This document shows positions 1 through 9,187 of a DNA stretch of 64,000 nucleotides, one piece after another. The notes beneath the pieces were generated by a model. That model did not search any database and was not told the origin of the DNA. It worked only from the letters and a program-made list of their open reading frames with translations. The number at the start of each line of letters is the position of its first letter. Positions within the stretch are counted from its first letter, which is position 1. Location: the NCBI GenBank assembly GCA_030267565.1, contig BRXU01000015.1, positions 1,921,001 through 1,985,000 of the forward strand, written 5' to 3'. Made by a program: the position numbers and the translations under genes. The DNA comes from Pleodorina starrii (lineage: Eukaryota; Chlorophyta; Chlorophyceae; Chlamydomonadales; Volvocaceae).

Positions 1-2642
1 GTGCCAGCTTGTCCGGCCTCAGCATTGTAGTTAGGATCAAGGGGGGTCCTTGGTCTTCTATGTTTCTGTCGTTGGAAGGTTTCCAGAATGGTGGTTTGGG
101 TATCGTCTATTTTGTGGCGTCTTTTCCGTCCCAGCTTGATTTTGTCGCCTGCGCGCCCTTGTATGGTTTGCATTGCCGCAGGGTTGCGTCTTTCAGTGGT
201 GCGCCGTGGTGCTGCTATGTTTGCGTTGTTAGGGGCCGTGAGGTCATGTGGTTGCGCTAGCGGCATCTCATTGTCAGCAGGCAGCGGTTGCACAAGGGCC
301 GCCGCCGGACGGTTCGCGTTAGCCTGTGGGGTTTGGGGCCGGGTATCTTGCCGTGGGACAGTTGTTGTGGCATGGGCGGGAAGACCCCTCTGGACGGCCA
401 TGGCGTATGTTCTGAGAACCGCTGGTTCCTCGATTGGGTGAAGTTGTGGGTTGACGGCTGCATCTATGATTTGTGCTGTGTGAGCTCCCGCTTCCAAATT
501 TTCGGGAGGTGCATTTTGTTGCAGGTCGCTGGGGACGGTAGCTTCTGGGGTGTCTCCCAGTGGTTCCTCGATCCTGACCGCTGGGTGTCGGGCTGCTGGC
601 CATCCTGGTGGTGGTAAAACCTCCTTAAGCTCGTTTGCCATGTTGGTGGTGGTTAGAATGTCAACGCTATCGAGGTACTGAACGCCGCCCTGTAACTCTT
701 GCCAGTCCACTTGTGTCTTTAGTAGTTTTGATTGCACGTGTTCCGAATCGATAAGATGCCAGGTATCCCCGATTCGTTTCACGCATACAGCGTGAGGGCG
801 TCCGGACATCTGCAGTACGAATCCGTATTGGGCTGCCAAAGGTGGCAGTGCGGGGAGGGCACGTCTCCTCACAGCATTGCCCGAGGACAGTGCGCGTGGT
901 GCACTTATAAGGGCGAGAAACTGCTTTGTCGGGTCTTGTGAGGTGAGATATACGTTGTAGCGTAGGTAGTGGTTTATTGCTAGCGTCGTGAAGGCGCCTG
1001 TGTGTCTGTTGAATGTTTCGCGCCATAGGGCGCGGCTAGGGTGATTAGTGGCTTGTAGGTGGTCATCTAAGCGTATGCAGTATTCCAGCACGTGCTCCGG
1101 GTTGAGGTAATGTCCCCCAATGAGATTGTTGAGGGCGTGTACTTGGCAGAATTGCCTTCGTTGTTGCTCGTGGTGGGTTGGTCCGCTTACATTGACACTT
1201 GGGCGAGGCAGTGGCCATGGTATCGGATTAGGGGCCCCTTGCCCATGTTCCATGGGATCCTGATGTTCTTGTTCGACAGGTGTGTCTCCCCCTATTTTTC
1301 GTCTGTCCCAGTACCCATGTGGTGGGTGTGCGCGTGTCGGTCTGTGCGAATTATGGGGATGCCGTTTTTTCAGTCGACGTGCATTGTTGCCAGTCCTGCA
1401 CTGGTGTCCTTTGTTTTTCGCTGGTGCTGCCCGTTTGGCAGTCTCGGGGTTTGCCCTTATTTTGTCTGTAGTTGCGACTTTCAGGAGGGTTGGGAGGCCA
1501 GCCTTCAAGGCGATGGCAAGGAGCGCGGCCGCCTCTTCGTTCTGTCTGATTTGGCCCATCACTGAGAGAATGGTGATTGCAGCAGTTAGACACGCTGTGT
1601 GTTTTTGTGTGCGGAACTTGATGGAGAGGGCAGTAATGATGAGGATTTTAATTTCGAATGCTTGCAGTCTATGCAGTAGAAAGTGCAAGGGATCCGTTAG
1701 GCATGCCAGTATAGCTATGTAGCGGGTGCCGTTGATGAGGTGGCATAATAGCACAAGTTCAGGGCAGGGGTGTGTGGTTATCTGCTTTATTGTTTTCAGC
1801 TGGCTAATGATTGGTATGAGGAGATTAGTAGCAGTCAGGATTGCCCACATTATTCCGGCGGTTAGGATGATCGATGCTGCGCAGAGGGCTGCACTAAGTG
1901 CAGCTAATGGGGTAATGCATGCAAGCATTGGTATTGGGTAAATAGCTGACCCAAGACTTAGTACGTACAGGGTGTATCTGGGTATTGCCTTTTTGGGTGG
2001 TAGCAACGTTTTGAACAGCGTTGTGTTGATGAGATGGCAAGCTGTCCCCATCACGGGCAGGGACGCCAGAACCCATGGCACCAGACGGGCATAGAGCATT
2101 AGGCATTGGCAAACAATTCGAGCTAGTTGGGCCAAGTAGGTAATTACCGCCTTCATCGGGTCAACGGCTGTACATATCGCCTGGTATGCTATCCTTATGG
2201 GGTACCTCCATGTCGAGGTGAAATCGGACCAGTCAGGATAACTGGTGTTGGGATGCGGATCCGTAGCAGGGGGTTGTCCTTGGTAATTGTTAGCCATATT
2301 TGTTACATTCCTGGTGGGCCAGACTGTGGTGGCAACCCTCTCCACCTGTGCCTGTTGCATTTCTAGGGCCTGCCCAACTGGGGGTCCATTGAACTTCGGC
2401 CAGGTCTCATCACGCGTTTGGGGTGTTGCCCTCAGCGTTGCCGTGCTTTCCATATAGCAGTTTGGCGTGCTATGTTCCCCCTCTAACTGCCGGATAATAA
2501 TAAACGTAGCGGCCATCATAGGTGCGTAGTAGTAACAGAGTTGCCCATCACATTGCAGGGCCCCGGTTCTCACGGCAGGAGTCATGTACATCGAATGGCG
2601 AATGGCTGAGGTGTGATTGAGCGTGACAAGCCGTGTTTGCAT
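1..2642 (-). CDS. Partial retroelement polyprotein: membrane spans plus Josephin-like cysteine protease
   Basis: Reading the minus strand by hand, a frame opens at ATG 2642-2640 and stays free of stops for 880 codons to the left edge, so its C-terminus lies outside the window. An in-frame TAA lies about 20 codons upstream of that ATG. Residues ~162-362 are strongly hydrophobic, with several likely membrane spans. Residues ~390-480 are basic and proline-rich. A cysteine-protease domain follows at ~490-640: Q494, C499 inside QFCQVHALNNLIGG, H617 inside GRPHAVCVK, and D632 inside WHLIDSE. The Q-(4)-C spacing, the HALNNL context and the 15-residue His-to-Asp gap match the Josephin (ataxin-3, MEROPS C86) layout. 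Residues ~655-880 are Pro/Ala/Gln-rich and probably disordered. Dualen non-LTR elements are known to encode a cysteine protease upstream of their enzymatic domains, so I infer this is the N-terminal half of such an element. Membership of another element type remains possible. Confidence 0.8.
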   Translation of the reverse strand, partial: MQTRLVTLNHTSAIRHSMYMTPAVRTGALQCDGQLCYYYAPMMAATFIIIRQLEGEHSTPNCYMESTATLRATPQTRDETWPKFNGPPVGQALEMQQAQVERVATTVWPTRNVTNMANNYQGQPPATDPHPNTSYPDWSDFTSTWRYPIRIAYQAICTAVDPMKAVITYLAQLARIVCQCLMLYARLVPWVLASLPVMGTACHLINTTLFKTLLPPKKAIPRYTLYVLSLGSAIYPIPMLACITPLAALSAALCAASIILTAGIMWAILTATNLLIPIISQLKTIKQITTHPCPELVLLCHLINGTRYIAILACLTDPLHFLLHRLQAFEIKILIITALSIKFRTQKHTACLTAAITILSVMGQIRQNEEAAALLAIALKAGLPTLLKVATTDKIRANPETAKRAAPAKNKGHQCRTGNNARRLKKRHPHNSHRPTRAHPPHGYWDRRKIGGDTPVEQEHQDPMEHGQGAPNPIPWPLPRPSVNVSGPTHHEQQRRQFCQVHALNNLIGGHYLNPEHVLEYCIRLDDHLQATNHPSRALWRETFNRHTGAFTTLAINHYLRYNVYLTSQDPTKQFLALISAPRALSSGNAVRRRALPALPPLAAQYGFVLQMSGRPHAVCVKRIGDTWHLIDSEHVQSKLLKTQVDWQELQGGVQYLDSVDILTTTNMANELKEVLPPPGWPAARHPAVRIEEPLGDTPEATVPSDLQQNAPPENLEAGAHTAQIIDAAVNPQLHPIEEPAVLRTYAMAVQRGLPAHATTTVPRQDTRPQTPQANANRPAAALVQPLPADNEMPLAQPHDLTAPNNANIAAPRRTTERRNPAAMQTIQGRAGDKIKLGRKRRHKIDDTQTTILETFQRQKHRRPRTPLDPNYNAEAGQAG

Positions 2643-3073
2643 TAGCTCGTAAAAAAATACAAAGTAGCTTAGACTACTCTCCTTACACGCTTAATATGCT
2701 GTAAGCGAAGACACAAGGCCACACCGGACGACCCGGCAAAGTGTGCCTAGGCCGTATGTATGGAAATCAGCAGCTTTTGCTGCTATGTTCTCCTACTGTT
2801 AGTGCACACAAGGGCGCATGCCAATGTCCTGACGATCTGGACCTCGTTGACGGATTGCCCCCTCATACCTGACCTGGCACGCTCCTCGGGCTCTGCCCGA
2901 GGATGCGGGGCTTGCGAAGTACACCAGGTCCCTGAGGGAATAAGGCCGAGGAACCAATTCCAGATTTCGGACGCGCATTGCAACTGCCCGCCGCAAAATT
3001 TTGAAATCAAACCGTCCAAACCCCAAACGGCGTTATACAACGTCACAGCTTTGTTCTCGCACTTCAACGAAAC
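2643..3073. other. Junction between the two opposed retroelement frames
   Basis: This interval separates the minus-strand protease ORF from the plus-strand RT ORF. It probably contains the 5' leader of the minus ORF and a disrupted remnant upstream of the RT. A plus frame ending at 3080 (TGA) overlaps the RT frame at ATGCTGA. Its last residues (TALYNVTALFSHFNE) resemble the 'T-LF' stretch that precedes RT motif 0 in LINEs, so a frame change near 3074 may have broken a longer RT. A perfect 9-bp stem with a TCT loop lies at 2883-2903, and a 6-bp AGCAGC/GCTGCT stem near 2767-2783. No separate gene is supported. Confidence 0.5.
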
Positions 3074-6000
3074 ATGCTGATCCTCATGTGGGTCAAAGCA
3101 GAAACACCTTTATCCTGGACAACGTCAGACACAGTCCTTATACCTAAGCCGAACGGCGACCCCCTCCTCATTAAAAATAAGAGACCCATAGCCCTCGCCA
3201 ACACGCTCTATAAATTATGGACAAGTCTCATCACGCTGTCCACATCCAAGTTTGCACCTTCTGCTGACCTCTTCAGTGAAGCCCAAGAAGGCTTCCTTAA
3301 ACACAGAAACACTGAACGCCAAATCCTCAATCTCCTGCACAGCATAGAGGACGCGGGCCTCACCCGACGAGACCTGTACATCCTATACGTTGACTTCTCG
3401 AGTGCTTTTAACACCATCGATCACGATAAGCTATTGCAGATTATGTATGACCTAGGCCTCCCACTGGACCTGATCGAGGTTGTACGCGATCTCTACAGTC
3501 AAGCACGCACATGCATTCGTACCGAACACGGACGGACACCCGACATCCACATCGAACGAGGAACAGTGCAGGGCGACACGCTCTCCCCGCTACTCTTCAT
3601 CATTTTTCTTGAGCCCCTTCTGCGATGGCTACATGTTGGCGGACGAGGTTACAAGTACGGTTGCTTAACGGACAAAGATAACGAAAGATACCATTGTAGC
3701 TCCGCTGCTTACGCAGATGATCTAGCAGCAATAACCAACACGCTCTCAGACCTTACGACTCAATGCGAAAAAATAGGCAAATATGCAAAGTGGGCAGGCC
3801 TGGAAGTGAACCACGAGAAATGTGCCGTGTCCGCCATTTTACACAAGACATCGTGGGACGTCAAACTACCACATGGCCCGACGTGCGACAGAACACTACA
3901 ATCTGCCCTGAAAGATACAATAAAAATAAACGGCAAAACAATACCATACAAACATCCGGGGCAAGCATACAAATACCTAGGTGTTCACATAGCCCTGACC
4001 CTAAACTGGGCAGCGCAAATGGAGTATGTCAAAGAAAAGATTCGCACGAGGGGACATGACATTGCCACGTCCCTCGCATCCCCCGACCAACGCCTACGAA
4101 TGATCCAGACCTGTATCCAGCCCGCAATTGCGTACAGCTTCCCCACAATGGCATACACGAACGATGATATCAAAATCCTCGATAGCATGGTCACACGCGT
4201 CGCAAAACAGAGCTACGGACTCAAAATGGGCTTTTGCACCCGTGCAATTCTGCTCCCACAGGAACAGTACGGCCTGGGACTTGGCTCGCTCTTACCCATT
4301 TACGTACGTAAGGCCACCAGGGCCCTGGTGCTCTCTCTTAACGATCAAGGGCGGCTCGGTGTCGTAACCCGTGCACTACTGGAACTGCAAGCCAAACGCG
4401 CAGGCACCCTTGAAGCACATGCGTATCGGGCGGAAAGTCATTTTTACTGTACCCTCAAGCAACTCACTCTCACGCGAGCTCATGGGCTCACAATCACCAC
4501 TATGGGTAAAGAATACACCACTACCCTACACAGCCTAGCCGCCCTTGCTGATGCAATGGGAACATACCCAGGCACTACCGACCCGGTCATCCCGTATCGG
4601 TATATTCTCCCCCTGATTGAGATTGGACTTGATCTCCGTAGCCTAGTAGACATGAACAATGACCGCTATCTGATCGACACCACAGCCTTAAAAAGGCTTA
4701 CCAATGGGAGAGCGCGGCACCGACACCTTGTCTCTCTTAACCGCCTGAGCCTTGCACTAAGCGCCACAGGGGAAAACCCCTCCAAATGCAATCACGAACG
4801 ACCCCTCCCCCATCGCGACAGGAAACTACCTGATTTCCCCGTTATCAGCAGCCTTGTTCGTAACAACCTGTCACCCACCCCCGCCTCACAACGCCTCATC
4901 ACTGCATTCCTGCAGGCACGCGCCAACACATACCAACCCAACATAAACACCGATCACACACATTACACAGTTATACCTGGACGGTGGGTTAAACACGGCC
5001 ACGATGAATTCTTCGTGCCTGATGCGACGCCACCCACTCAAACCACACACGAAGACCGCCACATGCCCCATAATGCCGACCCCCCCGAACATGGGATCCC
5101 AGAAAACACCGACCCTGATGACCCGATGGATGGTACCACGGACAAAACCCAACAAGCAGCCGCAAACCCTTCGAACCCGCATGGTAACACCCTGACGCAA
5201 CCTCCCAACCAACCCAAACGCCGCATCCAATCTCTACCATCAGCACCTGATGGAGAGGATGGGGAGCCTAACAAGAAAGCCCGCCAATCACAAAGGACAA
5301 GTCAGCGACGAAAATGCACCCCGGCTGTGAGGCAGCGACACTGGATAGCCGCGAACACACGCACAAGCAACCCCAAAATAAAAGACGACCACGTACGGAT
5401 GGGAGAAGCTGTTCACGAAGATGAAGAGGCCAACCCTGGTCACACTCGCTTCGCCATGAGTGCCCGATCCTTCTTTACAAACCTTATGCTAGCTGTCCCT
5501 ACACTGGGAAGAGGCTCTCCGACAAACTCAACCCCTGTCCTAACACGGCAAAGATCGCTCTCCACGAAGCTACAGAACACAATGCAGCTTCTTGCAACCC
5601 AGTCGCACAACAACCCTATTCTGAACAAACTACAAACCCACCCTCTAATCGAGCATGCCAGTACCCAGCCCGACGACAACGCAGAGGTCCCCTCGGAAAA
5701 CCAACTGCCTACCCTACAACGCAGGACAACCTTGAAGCAGGTAAACTGGCGACTGGCACGAAAGCAATTGCTTCGTGTAAACCCCCCGCTAACAGATCGC
5801 CAGCACCCAGATAGCACTCTGGCTAATCAGCTCGTGTGCAGCCTCTACTCTGATTGTGAGTTTGTTGAACGAATCATCTACGGACCATTCCGAAAACGAG
5901 AAACCGTAGAGCCAAAAACACAGTGCAAACGCCCCAATAAGAAACGCCCAACCACCATCGACCTCACCGAGACAGGGGACCCACAGGACAAAGGCATGAC

Positions 6001-9000
6001 GATGGAAGTTGACGGAGGTAAGAACACTACTGGTGCGGGAGCACCCAATCCAACACCAAGAAATATAGACGGCCGCCTGGCTGGCGGCCCAAGCAACACA
6101 CACGCGGACTACTACAGAGTACAGTGGTGCAACACTATCGTGTGTGCAGGCGCGATCAGTGCTTACCAGCTGCTTAACTACCATGCCAAAGCGAGCAAGA
6201 ACACGATACCCAAGTACGGACGAGGAGCTGGAAGATACTTACACGAAGTCTCTTGGGAAGACTCAGACATGCCTCTCCGCGACATTCAAGGGCAACACAA
6301 CTGGCCCACCTTACTCGCCACCCACCAAGTGCGTAATGCAACGCAGACCACCGTCAAACTCCCACCAGCCCCACTTGATACTCACCTTTCCAACGCGCAA
6401 CGACAAGGCAGATGGGATCCCCCGAGCACCGATACGAGTGCACGCACCAGGCGTACACTAACACATGTGACAATCAACACGGTACCCTGCAACCCAGACA
6501 GAGATATAAAACCACCTGGGAAATACGTAATCATACCAGGGGAGCCCAGCGACTCCGAACTTCATGTGTATGACCCAACTGGCGCCTGGATAGGAAGTCT
6601 CCAAATCGACCGGGTGCGCTCCCTTTATGCACGATACCAGCACTCACGGCAAACCAGGCCCGACGCCCACAACAAGTTAGCTGCCAGAGGAGGCTTTGAT
6701 GAGGACGTAGCCAAACTTCTGTTAAGATACAAAATCACACCTCAAAAGAAACACAGGAATGGACGACCAGGTGTCGGCACACACCAGAATCAAGCAACAA
6801 TCAGAACCTGCCCTGAGAACCAAGTCACAATATGTCCTGAGCTCAGCGTTGTACTGCAAGACGCGACACAAGCAACCTGTGAGAGGTTTGCATCACCTCT
6901 CAACGTCGATAACTCCACGACACAGTACTTCAGCGCGTACGGGGAGGACCAACTCTTCGGAGCAAACCTCGACGCGTACTCGCAGCTTTTCAACGGACTG
7001 TCCATTGCCCACCCGGACCCCACCCCTGAGGCGTCAAACCATGCGCTTGCCTGGGCAATTCTCTCGGCACAGGAAGCATCGGACAACCCTGAACCGACAT
7101 TAACTATCCTTATTCTGAAGTACAGCCTGAACGGCCCGTATAGCAAGCATATGGGAAACCCCGCAGTGCGGCGCCTAGGTCGCGTCCCAGCAACCCATGA
7201 GCTGGCGAAATTGCAACAGGGTAGAGGAAGCACGACGGCCGCAACGGCTTACAAATCCGGTCTCGACGTCATAGCAGTCGGCAACATCAGCGGCCTTGCT
7301 CTCCTTACGCACACAATCGGTCCTAAGATTGCAATGAACACTGACAATCTGCTGGGACGTTACCAACCCCAACGAACACCTGGCCCCTGCCCAACACCAG
7401 ACCGCACTCGGTGGGCAAAGCGACACCTCCATGAACTACAAAAAGGGCAGCCTACCCCGGCCTTCAGCACTACAGCCTGGGAGATCGAGCGGACAACACC
7501 AGGACAGCGGTACCGCCTGTCTGACAGCCAACCAGTGCATACCCGTCTACGATATGCTCCCAAAACCGGGCTGTACACTGATGGTAGCTGTGTCAAGGAC
7601 CCAGAACACGACCTGAACATCCTAGGGGCAGCCATCTACGACGCTGCCACCGACCGTTTGCATCATGTGGCACCCAACGGCAAGGGGCCCACCAATACCA
7701 TCACACGCGCTGAACTTGCTGCCATACATCAAGCGCTGAAGTTATACGCCAACTACGATGACTGCCTGTACCTCTTTACAGACTCTGCAGCCTCTCTTCA
7801 TCTCACCCGGCGTGCCATCGTTGAAAAATCCAAACTCCACATTAGCAAACACAAGGAACTGCTACTTAACATCGACGAACTACTATGGCACAGGGCTTCA
7901 CAGGGACTCCGAACCGTGCTACTCAAGGTTAAAGCGCACGCTAACGCCTCACTCGGCAATGATAAAGCCGACCAAGGGGCAACCGCCGTCGCAAAAGGCG
8001 ATGCTGAAGCCACACTAACCGAAGAAAGTGACAATAACCCCTTCGATAAAATCTTCTGGTTTCGTCAAACCACGACCGAGCTGTACGGTAACGACCTCAA
8101 CCGTGGCATAACAAATCTCCTCAACCAAACCACCCATCATGGCTTTACGCCCTCAGGCGTATATACGGATCTATGGGAAAAAGCCAGCCCTAAACTCTGC
8201 GCACGAACTAGCAACTTGACGATCACCCGCGGAGGCGGACATAGCCTTTTCAAGCGAGTATTCGACTACAGGTGGGGCCAATTATGGCACGCCGGCCTTG
8301 CCAAGCGATATGGCATACCAACAAAGCACCTAGAAGTGCACACCAACACCGCGAAGGAGAACAATGCCCCCTGCCCCCTATGCGGCCTACCAGATTCAGG
8401 CGGACATATTCTGGGAGGATGCAAAGAACCTGGTCATATAGCCATGTACATAAAACGGCACAACGCCGCTGCCCTGCTTATCGCAGAAACCATACACAAA
8501 GGCAGGTATGGTGGATGCTACACCATCATTGACGCCTGTGCAGAAGACGCCAGCCCGGACTACTCATCTGGCACTCGACTGCCGAAATGGCTACTACCCA
8601 ATATCCCGGAAAAAAAGAGGAAGAAAATGCGACCAGATCTCCTTCTTATCCCGACCCTACCACTATCGACCACAGAGCAAACCACACCGTATCACGGACC
8701 ACCGGACCGCTCAAAACACACAGTATTTGTGATCGAGATAGGATACACAGGGGACCTCCGACATGATGAAAAGAATGAGCAAAAAGCAAAACAGCACGCG
8801 AAGCTAGCCCGCAGGCTCAAGGCCAACGGCTGGAAAGTGCGGTATACACCGAAGGAAGCCATCACACTTGGATTCGGTGGGACGATTCGCAATGACCTAA
8901 AGCCCCTTCTCACCGAGCTCGGCGTGCCACCAGACACTGCCACACAATGCTGCGCGCGCCTTCATGACCTCGCAATCAAGTACCTGAATAACATAGTCCT

Positions 9001-9061
9001 ACGGCGACGCTCCCTCGAGGGACCCACATGCTACACGTCCAATCGTCAAGGGGTAGGGTAA
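3074..9061 (+). CDS. Non-LTR retrotransposon protein: RT, RNase H, Zn motif, restriction-like endonuclease (Dualen/RandI type)
   Basis: This 1995-residue frame encodes the replication enzymes of a LINE. The RT starts almost immediately: LIPKPNG and RPIALANTLYK (~22-47), motif A YVDFSSAF with D107, motif B GTVQGDTLSPLLF (163-175), and the YADD box at 213-216. A hydrophilic Pro/Asn/Thr-rich linker covers ~560-1000. Residues ~1015-1185 contain QWCNTIVCAG (C1019, C1024) and GKYVIIPG...HVYDPTG (K1150, H1164, D1167), which resembles a papain-like fold. RNase H carries D1503 (YTDGS), E1547, D1570 and D1633. A CCHC motif (C1767, C1770, H1778, C1783), RHN (1795-1797), RPD (1853-1855) and E1888 (VIEIGYTGD) together match the restriction-like endonuclease of R2/Dualen elements. 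Possession of both RNase H and a C-terminal RLE points to Dualen. No APE domain is visible, and the first Met lies inside the RT, so the copy is 5'-incomplete and that Met is unlikely to be the native start. Confidence 0.93.
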   Translation: MLILMWVKAETPLSWTTSDTVLIPKPNGDPLLIKNKRPIALANTLYKLWTSLITLSTSKFAPSADLFSEAQEGFLKHRNTERQILNLLHSIEDAGLTRRDLYILYVDFSSAFNTIDHDKLLQIMYDLGLPLDLIEVVRDLYSQARTCIRTEHGRTPDIHIERGTVQGDTLSPLLFIIFLEPLLRWLHVGGRGYKYGCLTDKDNERYHCSSAAYADDLAAITNTLSDLTTQCEKIGKYAKWAGLEVNHEKCAVSAILHKTSWDVKLPHGPTCDRTLQSALKDTIKINGKTIPYKHPGQAYKYLGVHIALTLNWAAQMEYVKEKIRTRGHDIATSLASPDQRLRMIQTCIQPAIAYSFPTMAYTNDDIKILDSMVTRVAKQSYGLKMGFCTRAILLPQEQYGLGLGSLLPIYVRKATRALVLSLNDQGRLGVVTRALLELQAKRAGTLEAHAYRAESHFYCTLKQLTLTRAHGLTITTMGKEYTTTLHSLAALADAMGTYPGTTDPVIPYRYILPLIEIGLDLRSLVDMNNDRYLIDTTALKRLTNGRARHRHLVSLNRLSLALSATGENPSKCNHERPLPHRDRKLPDFPVISSLVRNNLSPTPASQRLITAFLQARANTYQPNINTDHTHYTVIPGRWVKHGHDEFFVPDATPPTQTTHEDRHMPHNADPPEHGIPENTDPDDPMDGTTDKTQQAAANPSNPHGNTLTQPPNQPKRRIQSLPSAPDGEDGEPNKKARQSQRTSQRRKCTPAVRQRHWIAANTRTSNPKIKDDHVRMGEAVHEDEEANPGHTRFAMSARSFFTNLMLAVPTLGRGSPTNSTPVLTRQRSLSTKLQNTMQLLATQSHNNPILNKLQTHPLIEHASTQPDDNAEVPSENQLPTLQRRTTLKQVNWRLARKQLLRVNPPLTDRQHPDSTLANQLVCSLYSDCEFVERIIYGPFRKRETVEPKTQCKRPNKKRPTTIDLTETGDPQDKGMTMEVDGGKNTTGAGAPNPTPRNIDGRLAGGPSNTHADYYRVQWCNTIVCAGAISAYQLLNYHAKASKNTIPKYGRGAGRYLHEVSWEDSDMPLRDIQGQHNWPTLLATHQVRNATQTTVKLPPAPLDTHLSNAQRQGRWDPPSTDTSARTRRTLTHVTINTVPCNPDRDIKPPGKYVIIPGEPSDSELHVYDPTGAWIGSLQIDRVRSLYARYQHSRQTRPDAHNKLAARGGFDEDVAKLLLRYKITPQKKHRNGRPGVGTHQNQATIRTCPENQVTICPELSVVLQDATQATCERFASPLNVDNSTTQYFSAYGEDQLFGANLDAYSQLFNGLSIAHPDPTPEASNHALAWAILSAQEASDNPEPTLTILILKYSLNGPYSKHMGNPAVRRLGRVPATHELAKLQQGRGSTTAATAYKSGLDVIAVGNISGLALLTHTIGPKIAMNTDNLLGRYQPQRTPGPCPTPDRTRWAKRHLHELQKGQPTPAFSTTAWEIERTTPGQRYRLSDSQPVHTRLRYAPKTGLYTDGSCVKDPEHDLNILGAAIYDAATDRLHHVAPNGKGPTNTITRAELAAIHQALKLYANYDDCLYLFTDSAASLHLTRRAIVEKSKLHISKHKELLLNIDELLWHRASQGLRTVLLKVKAHANASLGNDKADQGATAVAKGDAEATLTEESDNNPFDKIFWFRQTTTELYGNDLNRGITNLLNQTTHHGFTPSGVYTDLWEKASPKLCARTSNLTITRGGGHSLFKRVFDYRWGQLWHAGLAKRYGIPTKHLEVHTNTAKENNAPCPLCGLPDSGGHILGGCKEPGHIAMYIKRHNAAALLIAETIHKGRYGGCYTIIDACAEDASPDYSSGTRLPKWLLPNIPEKKRKKMRPDLLLIPTLPLSTTEQTTPYHGPPDRSKHTVFVIEIGYTGDLRHDEKNEQKAKQHAKLARRLKANGWKVRYTPKEAITLGFGGTIRNDLKPLLTELGVPPDTATQCCARLHDLAIKYLNNIVLRRRSLEGPTCYTSNRQGVG

Positions 9062-9187
9062 GGTTGTTTTTTGTGGAGCTCCCCTGGTGGTGGCGGCGTA
9101 TAGGCTCCTAGTCGAGCCTCATCGCACCCGCCCCCATAAACCACGCCAGGGTTTTGGCCCGGCGTAATATTGTTATTATTATTATTA
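9062..9187 (+). other. Retrotransposon 3' UTR and ATT-type microsatellite tail
   Basis: About 105 bp of GC-rich non-coding DNA follow the TAA stop of the RT protein and end in a short tail of ATT/TTA triplets (about 9167-9187). Many LINEs terminate in a simple-repeat tail rather than poly(A), so I place the element's 3' end here. Base composition and sequence character change directly afterwards. The matching target-site duplication could not be identified because the 5' junction is uncertain. Confidence 0.65.

Larger units (their letters stand above)
2760..9187 (+). mobile_element. 5'-truncated or 5'-rearranged Dualen-like LINE copy
   Basis: The extent is set by the RT-RNase H-RLE frame and the microsatellite tail on the right. 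The left limit is approximate: recognisable RT begins at 3074 and weak RT-like residues reach back to about 3020. Loss of the 5' end is the usual outcome of incomplete target-primed reverse transcription. The adjacent minus-strand ORF may be the missing 5' half in inverted orientation. Confidence 0.7.

Noticed and set aside
1092..1722. Plus-strand frames opposite the protease ORF
   Set aside because: They are shadows of the 880-codon minus-strand frame, which has recognisable catalytic motifs.
3074..3076. ATG 3074 as the genuine start of the retrotransposon protein
   Set aside because: Only about 20 residues precede RT motif 0, whereas LINE RTs have a longer N-terminal extension and usually an endonuclease; the copy is 5'-incomplete.
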